Assembly: GCF_964019385.1 (NCBI RefSeq)
Contig: NC_088645.1
Location: 5,228,382 to 5,292,381, forward strand
Reading direction: 5' to 3'
Length of the DNA: 64,000 bases
Source: Sycon ciliatum
Lineage: Eukaryota > Porifera > Calcarea > Leucosolenida > Sycettidae
Part shown: one piece after another, positions 30,293 through 41,067 of the stretch
How positions within the stretch are numbered: position 1 is the first letter of the stretch
How the letters are laid out: every line of letters starts with the position of its first letter
Translations under genes and position numbers: made by a program
Notes under the pieces: model-generated
Seen by the model: only the letters and a program-made list of their open reading frames with translations
Databases searched by the model: none
Told to the model about the DNA's origin: nothing

Positions 30293-31525
30293 GTGGCTAA
30301 AGCACTCGACAAGCGCACTGACTACCACGCTCTATTCTTGGATTTCGCGAAAGCGTTTGACAAGGTACCTCACACAGTTCTTCTCCCTCAGCTCGCTACT
30401 ATCATATCCCCTGAAGCCATTTCGTGGTTCACCAACTACCTCAGAGACCGTTCCTTCTGTATCAAAGTTCTCTCTGCCAAGTCACCGACCCACCCAGTTT
30501 CTGCAGGCGTTCTCCAGGGATCTCACCTTGGACCCATTCTTTTCATTCTCTACATTAATGCCCTGCCTCTCACCATATCGTCTGATGTCACTACTGATGT
30601 GCTCTTATTTGCCGATGACACAACTCTTGGGAGAGCAGCCGGAGAACCTAACCAACAACAAATGGTCCACCCCCTCCAGGCCGCCACTGATGGCGTTCTG
30701 CAGCGGGTTGATTCAGTCGGAGGGTGCTTCAACCCTTCGAAGTCTTGCACCATGCAGTTCTCTCCTAGAAGTCGTGAAGAACGTGCCCACCCTACTCATC
30801 CGACTCCGCACCTGAGAATGCAGGGAGATGACGTGTCTGATGATGTGTCTGATGTAACGAATCATCGACATCTTGGAGTCATCTTGGACTCTAACCTCGA
30901 CTTCACCAACCACATCTCCACCATCACGACAAAGTTTCGCCAGCGAGCGGTCCTGCTGATCCACATGACCAAGCGTATCACCCCAGCCGTAGCCAGATGC
31001 TTGTACACTGGATATGTCCGACCTGTGGTTGAACACGCCTCATCCCTCTGGCAATTTCAGCTCTCCAGTGCTCAGGCTACTACCCTTGAACGGCTACAGG
31101 CAAGAGTGGCACGTGTGATCCTGTGGCAGTATGGCGTGTACCCTCCTCAAACGGAGCCGAAAGCCTCACTTTTCGCGCACCTCCAGTCACCCAGCCTCGC
31201 ATGGCAAAGACACATTCAGTGCCTTCTTGAGCTCCACCGCCTTATCAATAGCCAGATGATGACCTTCGAGGACCTAGGCTACTCAGTGTCAAACAGCGCC
31301 AGGCGCCCCCCCCCCCCCCCCCAACATGTACTCCCACCTGCTAGAGCCAGCACACACACCCATGCCAACTTTCTCTTTGTCACCACTGCCACAGGGAACT
31401 CCCTCCCGGCTGCCATTTGTACTGTATCCAGCCCACAATGTTTTACCGCTCTTGTCCGCACACACTTTGCTATCACCCGTTATGATCCCTCTGGTTTCAT
31501 TCCACGTAGGGTAGCGACGTCATAG
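30293..31525 (+). CDS. LINE D reverse transcriptase, 5'-truncated but open
   Basis: The 410-codon frame carries RT motif A (HALFLDFAKAFDKVPHTVLL), the AGVLQGSHLGPILFILYIN block, the catalytic LLFADDTTL, the HRHLGVILDSNLDF block and the usual thumb/connection region. It is of the jockey/CR1-like type, distinct from LINE A/B. The frame's first codon is GTG inside the RT, so the element is truncated 5'; endonuclease and N-terminal RT motifs are missing. A C run (31308-31322) encodes a poly-Pro insertion. The frame ends at TAG-type stop 31525. Not functional alone. Confidence 0.85.
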   Translation: MAKALDKRTDYHALFLDFAKAFDKVPHTVLLPQLATIISPEAISWFTNYLRDRSFCIKVLSAKSPTHPVSAGVLQGSHLGPILFILYINALPLTISSDVTTDVLLFADDTTLGRAAGEPNQQQMVHPLQAATDGVLQRVDSVGGCFNPSKSCTMQFSPRSREERAHPTHPTPHLRMQGDDVSDDVSDVTNHRHLGVILDSNLDFTNHISTITTKFRQRAVLLIHMTKRITPAVARCLYTGYVRPVVEHASSLWQFQLSSAQATTLERLQARVARVILWQYGVYPPQTEPKASLFAHLQSPSLAWQRHIQCLLELHRLINSQMMTFEDLGYSVSNSARRPPPPPQHVLPPARASTHTHANFLFVTTATGNSLPAAICTVSSPQCFTALVRTHFAITRYDPSGFIPRRVATS

Positions 31526-31529
31526 AGCA

Positions 31530-31789
31530 CTGTGTTATATTACTACCACCCCGCATCATTCTATTTCCTATATTTATTTTCTCCTCAGCTTCTTCATAAG
31601 CTGTTGACGGAGACTCCCTCGATTTAGGCTAAGGCCTGTGTAGAATCCATAAATACAAGTACAAATACAAAGTGTCAAATTCAGGAAGAAGCGTGTGTTC
31701 CTCGATTGAGCAATCAACTTTTTTTGGTACAAAAGAGTGCAGATTAATACTGAAGTAGGTTGGTGACAGGACATCATTGGTTTTGCCGA
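31530..31789. other. LINE D 3' flank, no gene seen
   Basis: AT-rich sequence after the RT stop, probably the LINE D 3' region in part. No clear tail was identified. Confidence 0.35.
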
Positions 31790-32105
31790 GTTCTTTGTTT
31801 GAAAGAAGCAGGGAACCCGCAATAGATCAATTGCACAAAGATTGTCTGGGTTCGAGACGGGGCATGTGGACCTTCTCACTCTGACTTCCTGACCTTTTGA
31901 GTTTGAGACGTTCGATTTTGCTTGACTGAGCTTGCTTTTTGGCTAGAGTTGTTTTGATTGGGCTTGTATAGTCATGCTGAAGCACTGCTACGCACTGCCT
32001 GTATGTACCAGTCGACGAGAGGTGGAACTGAGGCTCCCGTTTCATTCGTTTCTTTCCGAACTAGAAAGCAGAAAAATCGATGCATGCCGTCCATCGAGGT
32101 GAGCT
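31790..32105 (-). repeat. Dispersed repeat family X, copy 2
   Basis: Inverted relative to 7400-7690. One minus-strand frame (31827-32045) is open for 72 codons over the alignable part. Confidence 0.7.
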
Positions 32106-33498
32106 TGAATGAGGGAATGGGAATTTTAGTATCGTTGTAAATAGGGTAGGCTTCAGCAAGCACGTCTGAGAAAGCACTCTATTCAGTTCTAGTGCTGCAC
32201 TAGCTCTAGAGCGACCCTCTCATGAGGACAGACTGTGGAGAGGCCAGAAACCTGCCGAGTCAAGTGTTGAAGTCCAAGTTACGGAAAATGAAGCGTGAAG
32301 AGACCTAGCGTGAGAGTCAGTTGGTCTTTAGTAGTGCTATCTGTAATGTTCCTGCATGAACATCAATTTAGATCCTGTACTCCATAAATTATCAACTTCA
32401 CTCCATAAGTCCCGGACAACAACTAAAGTATATTTACATAGAACAAGTAAAGATAAAGATGAACAACCAGGATCCGTATATGTACACAGTACGGGAGTGC
32501 AAAGGGATAACCGATCACGGAACGGATCAGGTACAACAATCAACTCATAAGACCGCAGTCACACCAAGCGTGATTCAGCCATTCAACGGAAGAAAAGCGC
32601 TTTTTGATGTCAGCGTTGCTACAGAACTACTGGATTTTCGGTTTCATCCGTTCTCAGCAGTCATCCGTTTTCAAAGCGCTAAATGGAGCGCTGAATGGAT
32701 TAAGCCACTTTCAGGCATTCTGGGGCAGTGGCGGGTAAAACAAACTTTTGCAAATCCAAAGCGCATTTTACCATCGATGCATCGTTACTAAGGCATCCGG
32801 TGTTTGATTTTTTGTTCGTCCAACTTCTCTCTTTGCCTGCTGTCTGTTATTGTCCTTGTCTTTCCTTGTGCGCTTTTTACTAGTTGCGATGTGGTTCAGC
32901 AGAGTCAGACAAGCGAGAGTATTGTTTGATAAGAGCTTGCGCATCATGATATCGGTGCAGAGCAAGGTGCAGACAACGGCACGGAGTCTAGTTTCAGGAT
33001 CCATGGCTGCACTACAAGCTCAAACCTCCCTGAATTTGTCAAACAAGCACCCTGATTACAATGTGGCAATGAAGCTCCTCTCCCAGTACAGTACCAAAAC
33101 TCTGCTGATTTACACATACAAGTTCAATAGAAAATCAAATGCGAAAATGACCGCGAAGAAAAAACCTCTACAGCTCACAAAAAAATCCAGCGGATCTCTG
33201 TCGATGTGACCAACCGCTTATTCAGCACAAGCCACTTTCAGCGCAAGCAGGAAATGGTTTGTTTTGTGTGACCGTGGCCTAAGAGTGCAGAGTGTAGAGA
33301 GTGTTATCCATGTATAGGTAATTGTAATGGAACCACAACATCTTCCTTTTTATGTTCGAAGAGAGAGGTAACAACTCCAAGAATACATAGTCATACCCAT
33401 TTAAACGAGATAGGGCAGAGACAGAAAATTACTACATGCAGTTGACAATCATCAGTGTCAGTAACTGCAGTGGTCATAGCATGAGTAATGTGTATATA
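32106..33498. other. Intergenic, no gene seen
   Basis: Open frames of 60-119 codons occur (for example 32850-33209) but show no recognised domain, no start context and no repeat paralogue. I see nothing else. Confidence 0.35.
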
Positions 33499-33740
33499 CT
33501 GTACAGCAGGAATTTTTCGGACGGAAATATTTTCGGACAAAGCCGAATTTCGACCTTTCGGACGGATTTTATTTTCGTACAGTGCTGCATGCTAAATGCA
33601 CGTGTTCGCATGCGGTACGCATGTATAATGTAAATAACTTCACAGGAACAAATTTTAGTACGGAATTAATTTTAGTACAAAAGAGGCCGTGCACGAAATC
33701 GTACGAACAAAATTTCGTCCGAAAATTTCCTACTGTACAG
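33499..33740. mobile_element. 242-bp mariner-type MITE
   Basis: Inverted ends CTGTACAG-AGGAA followed by TTTTCGGACG lie at 33499 onward and ending at 33740, flanked by TA at 33497-33498 and 33741-33742. The interior repeats TTTTCG/CGAAAA motifs. Non-coding. Confidence 0.8.
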
Positions 33741-33769
33741 TACGTTGAGTGTGTTCAGCGGCCGGGATA

Positions 33770-35760
33770 GACATGTTGATTTGCGCAAGGTAGGTTAGAA
33801 CTGTACATCAACGGATCGAGGTTCTGCAGATGCAGTGGCAGTCAACTGCGGTGTTGGTGTTGGTTACACATCAGGTAGTAGCTTGCCGTGACGACGGTTG
33901 CGGTGGTACTTGGACAAGTTGTCGGTGGTGGCAATATAGGATCTGTCCGAGATGCGGTCAGCAATTAGAGCTTCAGCAGCGAGATCTTGTACCTAGACTT
34001 GGTCTCCTTGGGTCAACGGTGGCAGGGATTGCGTTCCGTGTGATGAGTCGTAGGTCTCACGCTGTTTCTCCTTTTGCCTCACCTCGAATTTTCTTAGCTT
34101 GGCAATATCAGGCCAACTTGGAGCGAGGGATTCCGCTGAACATGGGAGGTGGTGGAGTAGATGACCAAACAGGAGCTCGGCTGGCGAGTAACCACTTCCG
34201 AGGGGCGTTGGTCTTCAAGAGACGCTTGAAGGTTCAAACAGCTCGCTCAGCTTCACCATTGCTCTGTGGGTAGTGCGGGCTACTGGTGCGATGGGTGAGC
34301 TGAATTTGGGCTGCAAATGTGACCAATTCAGCACTTGCGAACTGTGGACCGTTGTCCGAAACAAGACATGAGGGATGCCATGGATGGCGAACAGCTCGTG
34401 ATGCTTGTTGATGACGGCTTTAGATATAGTCTTTCGTAGCGGGATAGCGTGAATGTACCTGGAGAAGTAGTCGACAGCAATGAGGTACTCCTGACCGTCA
34501 TGATGGCAGAGGTCGACTCCTATTCTCTCCCACGGCAAAGAGGGAAGCACAGTTGGTGACAGAGCCTGTGGCGGCGAAAAAAGATGCTTGGCGCAGGTCA
34601 GGTAGTTCTAGATGCATTCTTAAATGGCACGCATGATACCTGGCCACCAGATGGGGGACTCCGCACAGGCCAGGCACTTTGTTATGCCCTGGTGACCGTC
34701 ATGCAATGCTGCAGGCGTAGCTTTGCGCACGGATGCCGAAATTACGATCCGAAATCAGTGGTACAGCAGACCGTCGTGAACTGTGAGCGAGCCACATTCG
34801 TTGCGGTAGGCCTCCAGGTCTACGTTGACCTTGGTCGGCCAGCCATGCAGGGTATGCTGGATCAGTTGTTGCAGAACTGGATCGTCAGCAGTGCCTGTAA
34901 CGAGAGCATGTTGCTCAGCAGGATTGCATAGAGACGACAGGACAGCAAGGATGGGGGCTTCCAAGTCACTCTGTAGGTTGGATTTGGTTGCTGGTGTGTC
35001 AGAAAGAGGAGCTCTGGGCAGGTTGTCAGCAAGAACCATGTTTTTGCCAGCAACATACTCCGCCTGTACATCATAGCGCATGAGTCTGATCAGTAGATGT
35101 TTTCAACATGGAGATACCCGGTTTCTCTGCTGCTATCATGGTGTGTGAGGCGCACGCGACCGGATTCTACTTATTGTCGTCGAACTGTAGCAGTGCTGTA
35201 GTCAATCATTAGCTGCTGCCATCGGCTGTGACGATAAATGGTGCAGACGGGTAGTAGTACGCGAGACATGAGGCTGAGGCAGCTAGGCGTTTGAGCTCTG
35301 TGAAAGCTGGCTCATGTGCTTCGGTCCATTCCCATGTCGTGTCAAACCGAAGTAGCTCACGCAGTGGGGCGACTACTTTCGACAATGACGGCAGAAAAAT
35401 GGAGAGGTGAGTGAAGAGTCAAAGTGCCCAACGCAGCTCTTCCACGTTAGTTGATGCTGCGAGGCGCTCGATGGCATGGATCAGGGTGAACACCCTAGTC
35501 CCTAATCCAATGGCCCAGGTACTTTAGGGACAATGGGTCCATTGCTATTTTAAGCATCATGCCTGTTTCATTTTCCTTTATAAATAAAGTAAGAAGGGAT
35601 GCGCATCTGAACTTAGACATGTTCGGATTAAGTGTCAGACCGGCATCACGGAGTTGGTTCTCAACAGCGAGCAGAGCATCATCATGCTCTGCCATCATTG
35701 AAAGCATAGATGATGATGTCTATGAACATTGGTACGATGTGAATATCGCTGAGTAGACCC
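33770..35760 (-). pseudogene. Ty3/gypsy pol remnant (RT, RNase H, integrase)
   Basis: In reverse-strand order: an RT piece (35495-35707, LRDAGLTLNPNMSKFRC and LKYLGHWI, preceded by a degraded catalytic segment FIDIIIYA at 35720), the RNase H end with VQAEYVAGKNMVLADNLPRA (35030-35075), the integrase zinc linker region (34755-35000), and the integrase core WERIGVDLCHHDGQEYLIAV plus DYFSRYIHAIPL (34440-34530). The C-terminal YSPAELL and KYHRNRR blocks (33870-34200) follow. Multiple frameshifts and internal loss between RT and RNase H. Ends near 33770; LTRs not found. Confidence 0.8.
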
Positions 35761-36204
35761 TAGAGGGTGAAGTAGACCCAACCAGTGAAAAAGAGATCCA
35801 ACTTGAATGAGATTGGAAATTTGCCAGGTGATAGTTGGTCATTACAGAAATTGACTCATACACGTGATGATGAGCTAATTATCTGGATGTTGGATATCAC
35901 TAGAGCTATAAGCATTCTTTTGACTGTTTCTGACAATGCAATGTCAATATGTGTAGAAACTAATATTATGATATGGCCCAATATTTGAGAAAATCGAACC
36001 TCAGGGCTGTTTTGGTGAAATTGATTTTTTTATTTTTTATTTATGTCTAGCCATCATAGAGTATTGTGACTTGGTTTCACGGCCATCACACCAATATTGA
36101 CTATGAAGCAATGCATTTTATGGTCAGTAGTCATGATAATAAATATATTATTAACTGGTTTGAGGGAAAGAGACAAACGGGAAAAGTCTGAAGAAAAAAT
36201 TGAC

Positions 36205-36278
36205 TGCCACCACCAGGACTCGAACCAGGGACCCTCGCTTGTAGCCAGCGATGCTCTAACCACTGAGCTATGGTGTAG
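36205..36278 (-). tRNA. tRNA-like sequence 1 (pseudogene or SINE head)
   Basis: Reverse strand: TAGCTCAGTGGTTAGAGC (D arm, A box), stem TCGCT/AGCGA for the anticodon arm, GGTTCGAGTCC (B box), and TGGTGGCA at the 3' end pairing with part of the 5' acceptor (ACACCA). Against a functional tRNA: the anticodon loop GGCTACA lacks U33, the first two acceptor pairs fail, and the T stem has a mismatch. It has Pol III A and B boxes, so it may head a tRNA-derived SINE. Confidence 0.55.
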
Positions 36279-36485
36279 TCGTCATCCCAGCAGAGGCCGT
36301 TCAACATTTTCTTCAGACTTCGTAACTCACACTTCCTGTGAATCCACACAGGCGGGTGGGACGCAGCCCTCACTGTAACCCACACACTTCACGTACAAAC
36401 TAGCACGCGGGGAGCCCCAAGTCATAAAATATTAACTGGTTTGAGGGAAAGAGACAAACGGGAAAAGTCTGAAGAAAAAATTGAC

Positions 36486-36559
36486 TGCCACCACCAGGAC
36501 TCGAACCAGGGACCCTCGCTTGTAGCCAGCGATGCTCTAACCACTGAGCTGTGGAGTAG
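36486..36559 (-). tRNA. tRNA-like sequence 2 (pseudogene or SINE head)
   Basis: Second copy, 281 bp from the first, with the same A and B boxes and anticodon arm. The acceptor differs by two bases (CTCCACA in place of CTACACCAT), which weakens the stem further. Confidence 0.55.
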
Positions 36560-37812
36560 TCGTCATCCCAGCAGAGGCCGTTCAACATTTTCTTCAGACT
36601 TCGTAACTCACACTTCCTGTGAATCCACACAGGCGGGTGGGACGCAGCCCTCACTGTAACCCACACACTTCACGTACAAACTAGCACGCGGGGAGCCCCA
36701 AGTCATAAAATATTAACTGGTTTGAGGGAAAGAGACAAACGGGAAAAATTATATTATTATTCTTTTTTTACAATTTTGAAAGGTTAGTGTGTTTGATGCC
36801 ACCAAAACTTGTTTCCATGTGATATCAATAGCCAACTATAGTAGAGTGTTCTGACTGTTCTGGTACTTCAGTTCCAGCATTCACTTTATTGAGGTTGTGT
36901 AGGTACAACAGCAGCAATAGCAGCATTAAAAGGAGAGGTGATTTATCTCTTCTCCTGGTGACGGACATGCTTGACAGGATAGTCTGCAACAGCTTTTGAT
37001 GGATAAGCATGAGAATAGCATTTACATAGTGTGTAAGTGCGAAGGAGCCAAACAGGGCAAATGTGTCCAGATGTGCCTTGTTGCACTTTGTAAAGATTGA
37101 CGGAATTATTTCCAAACATCAGTAACACAGCCTGGCAAACGTTTCACACCACCAACTAAAGAGTTACAGAATGTTACTCTAGATTGCCAAGCCTCATGTG
37201 TTCCATGATCCATGATGGTCTGATTCGCCATTATTAGCTGGAGTACCGAGCTTGCCATTCAAAAACATTTTAGGATCATAATCGCAAAGAAAACTCGCAT
37301 CATTTCGTGCTGTTTCAGCAGGTCTGGCGTGTCACTCAGGAAACAGTTCTGCCACCCGCGCAAGGGCGGCCAACGACCTTGCAAGCGGCGTACCCTCAGG
37401 AATCCACCTGTGCGTTCTTGCCTGGAGCTGTAGCTGCTATCGCTAAGGCAGACTGTGGTTGGCCCTGACCATACTCATCCAGGCCAAGTCTCATCATCCT
37501 CGCCCCCGACAGGTAAGTACTGCGTGTCACTTGCGATCGATTCACATGACCTGCGCTCTCAGAACTAGCAGCTCTGCCACCGCTTGACAGGATATCCACA
37601 AAGAATGATACATCACGGTCGATGGGATCGCGGCTACTGTCCACCGTGAGCACCAACTGACACAAGAATCACCTTCAATTTTGTTCCGACATTGTCGTCT
37701 CTACAGTTTGCTTTGATGGAATCGATTTTTTTGCGAACAAATTTGTTTTTAGTGTTTTCTCAAAAAAAACGCGTAGCCCCGAAGGTCGAAGGTCTCAGAT
37801 ATCGGGCCATAT

Positions 37813-38532
37813 GTATTTGTTGTGGTTCCATTTGTCATGGGTGTGTCATGCTTCTTACCTCAATGCAGCGTCATCCGTAGTCTGCTTCCATTGAAGGGCA
37901 GGCGGAACTGGTCTATACGATCCAGCCATGGCCGGACCAACCTTTTGGCCCAGATATTTTTTCTTGGAGACATCACATCAAAAATGGATAAAACCCGTCG
38001 ATCAACTGATAGAGTATTAAAGCGTTAGTCAGAGAGTGTTTGGAAGTCTTTGAGACATTGAGAAGTGGTTGGAAATGTTTTGAGGAGTGTGTAGTAAGTC
38101 GAGCTAAGATGTTACGACACTGAGTCAGCGGTACATTAGTGAAGAAACTGCATTCTCCCAACGTCGGAGCTCACGCTTCCTGTCGACTGGACTGACACTT
38201 AACTGACTCACGACTGCGTCTGGAGCACTCGAGAAGCCTGTCGTACCCGGGAAGTTACTGTTTTTGCTTGTTCTGCCAAAGTTTCCCTGCCAGCAGTGGC
38301 TGTCTACCCAAACTCGGCGTTTGAACAGTCGTGCACACGTGCTTGTCTGACTGTTCAAGATGTGACTTCTGCAGACTTCAATGGCATTTAAATAACAGGG
38401 TCAATAAACCATTTTGACTTTAAAACCGTTGTTTTTCTACTCCGTGGTTTCGATACAACCTCACAGCCAAACTCATACCGGGTAAGTGCCAGGTTTTGGC
38501 CGGTGTTCCAGTGGTGTATGATTGACTAACTA
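37813..38532. other. Spacer between transposon T copies; possible solo-LTR end
   Basis: No coding content recognised. Near 38400-38475 the sequence has CAATAAACC, TTTTGACTTTAAAACC, then a CAACCTCACA terminus, which resembles an R-U5/LTR 3' end. A TGTTGTGG at 37818 could be the 5' end, but no flanking duplication confirms it. Confidence 0.3.
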
Positions 38533-40130
38533 TATGGCCCAATATCTGAGAAAATCGGCGTTCGGGGCTGTTTTTGTGAAATAATTTTTTATTGCAAATT
38601 GATGTCTAGCCTTTGTAGAGTATTGTGACTTCGTTTCACGGCCATCTGACCAATATTGACCATGTAGAAGTGCATTTTACAGTAAGGAGTCATGTAAATG
38701 AAGTTTTCTTCTTTTTTTAATTTTGAAAGATCAGTTTGTTTGGAGCCGCCAAAAACTGTTTCCATGTGATATCAATAGCCAACTAATATAGTAAAGTGTT
38801 TTGACTGTTCAGGGACTTCATTTCCAGCATTCCGTGACTTTATTGAGGTTGTGTAGTTGCAACAGCAGCAATAGCAGCATTAGACGGAGAGGTGATTTAT
38901 CTGTTCTCCTGGTGATGGACATGCTTGACAGGATAGTCGGCAACAGATTTTGACGGAACACCATGATACATGTAACAGCATTCACATACTTATTGTGAAG
39001 GAGTCAAACAGAGCAAATGCGTCCAGATTCGCCTTGTTGCACTTTGTGGAGACTGACCATTTCCAAACATCAGTAACACAGCCTGACAAGCGTTTCATGC
39101 CACCAACTCAAAAGTGACAGAATGTTACTTGAGATTGCTCAGCCTCATGTGCTCCGTGATGGTCTAGGATCATCGTCGCAAAAAAAAAGTCGCATCATTA
39201 ATTTTAGTGCTGTTTTAGGAGGTCTGGATTGACACTCAGAAAACAGTTCTGCCACTCGCGCAAGGGCGGCCAGTGACCTTGCAAGCGGCGTACCGTCAGG
39301 AATTCACCTGGTTGTCCTTGCCTGGAGCTGTAGCAGCTATCGCTGAGGCAGACTGTGACCTTGATCATACTCATCCAGCCCAAGTCCTCATCATCGTCGC
39401 CCGGCCCGACAGGTAAGTACCGCGTGTCACCTGTGATCGATTCGCCTGACATGCGCTCTCAGAACTAAAAGCGCTGTCACCGCTTGACAGGATATCCACA
39501 AAGAACGATGCATCACAGTCCATGGGATCGCGGCTGCTGTGCTCCGTGAGCCCAATAACCAACTGACACAAGAATCGCCTCCAATTTTCTTCTGCCATTG
39601 TCATCACCGCAACAAGCCATGGCACTCTACTTCAATCCACCGAACACAGCCAAGCCAGGAAGACCTCTGACTACTTTAGTCACCCAGATCCAGCAAGACT
39701 GCGTCCACAGACAAACGCCACTCAAGAGGAGCCCGCATCTGCAGAGCCTCCGGCAGAAGGCATCCAACAGGCAAGTGTGGAAGGCCTTCGTAAAAAACGC
39801 ACAGTGAACACTGACGAAACAGAAGTTGCCCATCCTTCTCAGTGCTATTTGCTTATTGTCGATTTGTAAGCCGTACCTTGCAGTCCATGTCTTCCCTTGT
39901 CATCATCATAATAGTATAGTTTTGTCTCTCTCCTTCTATTGCTCAGGAACACAGAGGCGGAAAGAGGCTGGTCCTCAAGTACGCGAAACTGTTCATAATA
40001 ATAATAATATATTGTCATCTCTGCACTTTTCTTTGACAGAATCGATTTTTTGCGAACAAATTTGTTTTTAGTGTTTTCTCAAAAAACCGCATAGCTTCGA
40101 AGGTCGAAAGTCTCAGATATCGGGCCATAT
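38533..40130. mobile_element. TIR transposon T, copy 2 (with LINE tail inside)
   Basis: Termini ATATGGCCCAATATCTGAGA (38533) and TCTCAGATATCGGGCCATAT (40111-40130). Body as copy 1, same orientation. The minus-strand frame MAEENWRRFLCQLV and FFVDILSSG (39371-39625) is the better preserved of the two copies' unrecognised genes; LSGR and GWMSMIKVTVCLSDSC continue in another frame. Function unknown; it may be the transposase or an accessory protein. Confidence 0.8.
39606..40010 (+). mobile_element. LINE 3' fragment with 9-bp target-site duplication
   Basis: Encodes GRPLTTLVTQIQQDC and ASNRQVWKAFVK, the C-terminus of an APE-LINE RT, and ends in an (ATA)n tail at 39995-40010. It is flanked by ATTGTCATC at 39597-39605 and 40011-40019. 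Copy 1 of the transposon shows the empty site (ATTGTCGTC near 37690). It is of the same RT tail type and tail form as the LINE fragment at 716-1406. Confidence 0.85.
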
Positions 40131-40384
40131 GACCCATGATCACTTTAGGCAGGCCGGACCAATCCTTATCTGCTTCCACTGGGCCAGTCGCTACACTTTT
40201 CATCATTCTTTGAAATAGTTTATTCGAATTTTATTTGTTTCCCTGCAACGATCGCTTGCTATGTTATTTATTTGCGTGCTTTTTGCGTTATCCATTTTAC
40301 CAGCGCCTGCAAGGCTGCATGCTGTATTCGAGCATGACTAATGATGTCATTGTTTATGTCTTTGCTGTGGATAGTCACGTAGCT
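40131..40384. other. Short spacer, no gene seen
   Basis: Ordinary sequence between transposon T copy 2 and the repeat beginning at 40385. Confidence 0.35.
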
Positions 40385-40620
40385 GCGTTGACATTTTTAT
40401 TTTACCACCATTATTACACTCTGTGGACGACCACATACATCCACTCGCTTGCACACAGCAGCAACAAGAGGCTCCTTCCAGCAGTGAAGTTTTATTCCTT
40501 CTCACAATTGTTTCAATCACTAAGGCCTCGTCAGAGAAGGTTGAGTTGTTGCATGACTGGAAAAGAAATAGTCGCCTACTTTATACTGTGAATAAGATGT
40601 TGGTGCGACTTCAACGATAC
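40385..40620 (+). repeat. Repeat V, left copy (inverted copy on the other side of LINE E)
   Basis: Shares CAAGAGG-TCCTTC, GAAGTTTTATTC, TCAGAGAAGGTTGAG and TTTATACTG with the reverse complement of 42935-43145. Both copies keep an open frame encoding PSS-EVLF-L, then a SSEKVE-L motif and KRN-LYT, so a coding origin is possible. Confidence 0.7.
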
Positions 40621-41035
40621 TTGGGGAAATGTGTGTTGCTCCTTACAAGGGAGCTCGTGATTTCCCTGCCGACTTGAATTCTCACTTGCCTAACTCACGA
40701 CTGCCATCTAGAGTGCACGAGATGTCCATCGAACCTTCCACTCGTTAAAATATGTTATGTTGGCACTTGAAATGAGAGATAGTGCGCTGATGAGCGTGCA
40801 CTTGATACTCGAAGTGTGAATGCAAGGTGTTAAAATGTTAACCGGTTTCTGAAATCATGGGACACTCTGCAAAGAGGTGATAGTTACTGCCGGATACTGC
40901 AACACAGCACGGAGACAGCAGTCATGCAAGTACTTGTAGTTCACCTGGCATCAACCCCATGCTCTCCCTATCTACACTGCACCATAGGCTCTCTCTTCTA
41001 GCGCATGTCTCATTTAGCTCACGTTCATACCGTCA

Positions 41036-41036
41036 T

Positions 41037-41067
<31 letters not shown>

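Larger units (their letters stand above)
36151..36747. repeat. 281-bp tandem repeat, 2.1 copies, each containing a tRNA-like segment
   Basis: The sequence starting TTAACTGGTTTGAGGGAAAG recurs at 36151, 36432 and 36713, an exact 281-bp period. The copies are nearly identical (two or three differences seen). Each full copy holds one reverse-strand tRNA-like segment. It lies inside transposon copy 1, absent from copy 2, so it is a later insertion. Confidence 0.9.
35971..37812. mobile_element. TIR transposon T, copy 1 (with 281-bp tandem inside)
   Basis: The left terminus ATATGGCCCAATATTTGAGA (35971) and right terminus TCTCAGATATCGGGCCATAT (37793-37812) are inverted repeats. The body is colinear with copy 2 (38533-40130): shared blocks include ATTGTGACTTGGTTTCACGG, TTTCCATGTGATATCAATAG and GACATGCTTGACAGGATAGT. 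The interior is interrupted by the tandem 36151-36747. Minus-strand frames (36825-37115, 37396-37665) have paralogues in copy 2 but no recognised domain. Target duplication not evident. Confidence 0.8.

Noticed and set aside
37818..38475. Solo LTR between the two transposon T copies
   Set aside because: Plausible 3' end but no matching 5' terminus or flanking duplication, so listed only as a spacer.
40787..40832. CTGATGAG followed by a stem-like GTGCAC and CGAAG, resembling a hammerhead core
   Set aside because: The GAAA box is CGAAG with the wrong base and no stem I or III pairs around it.
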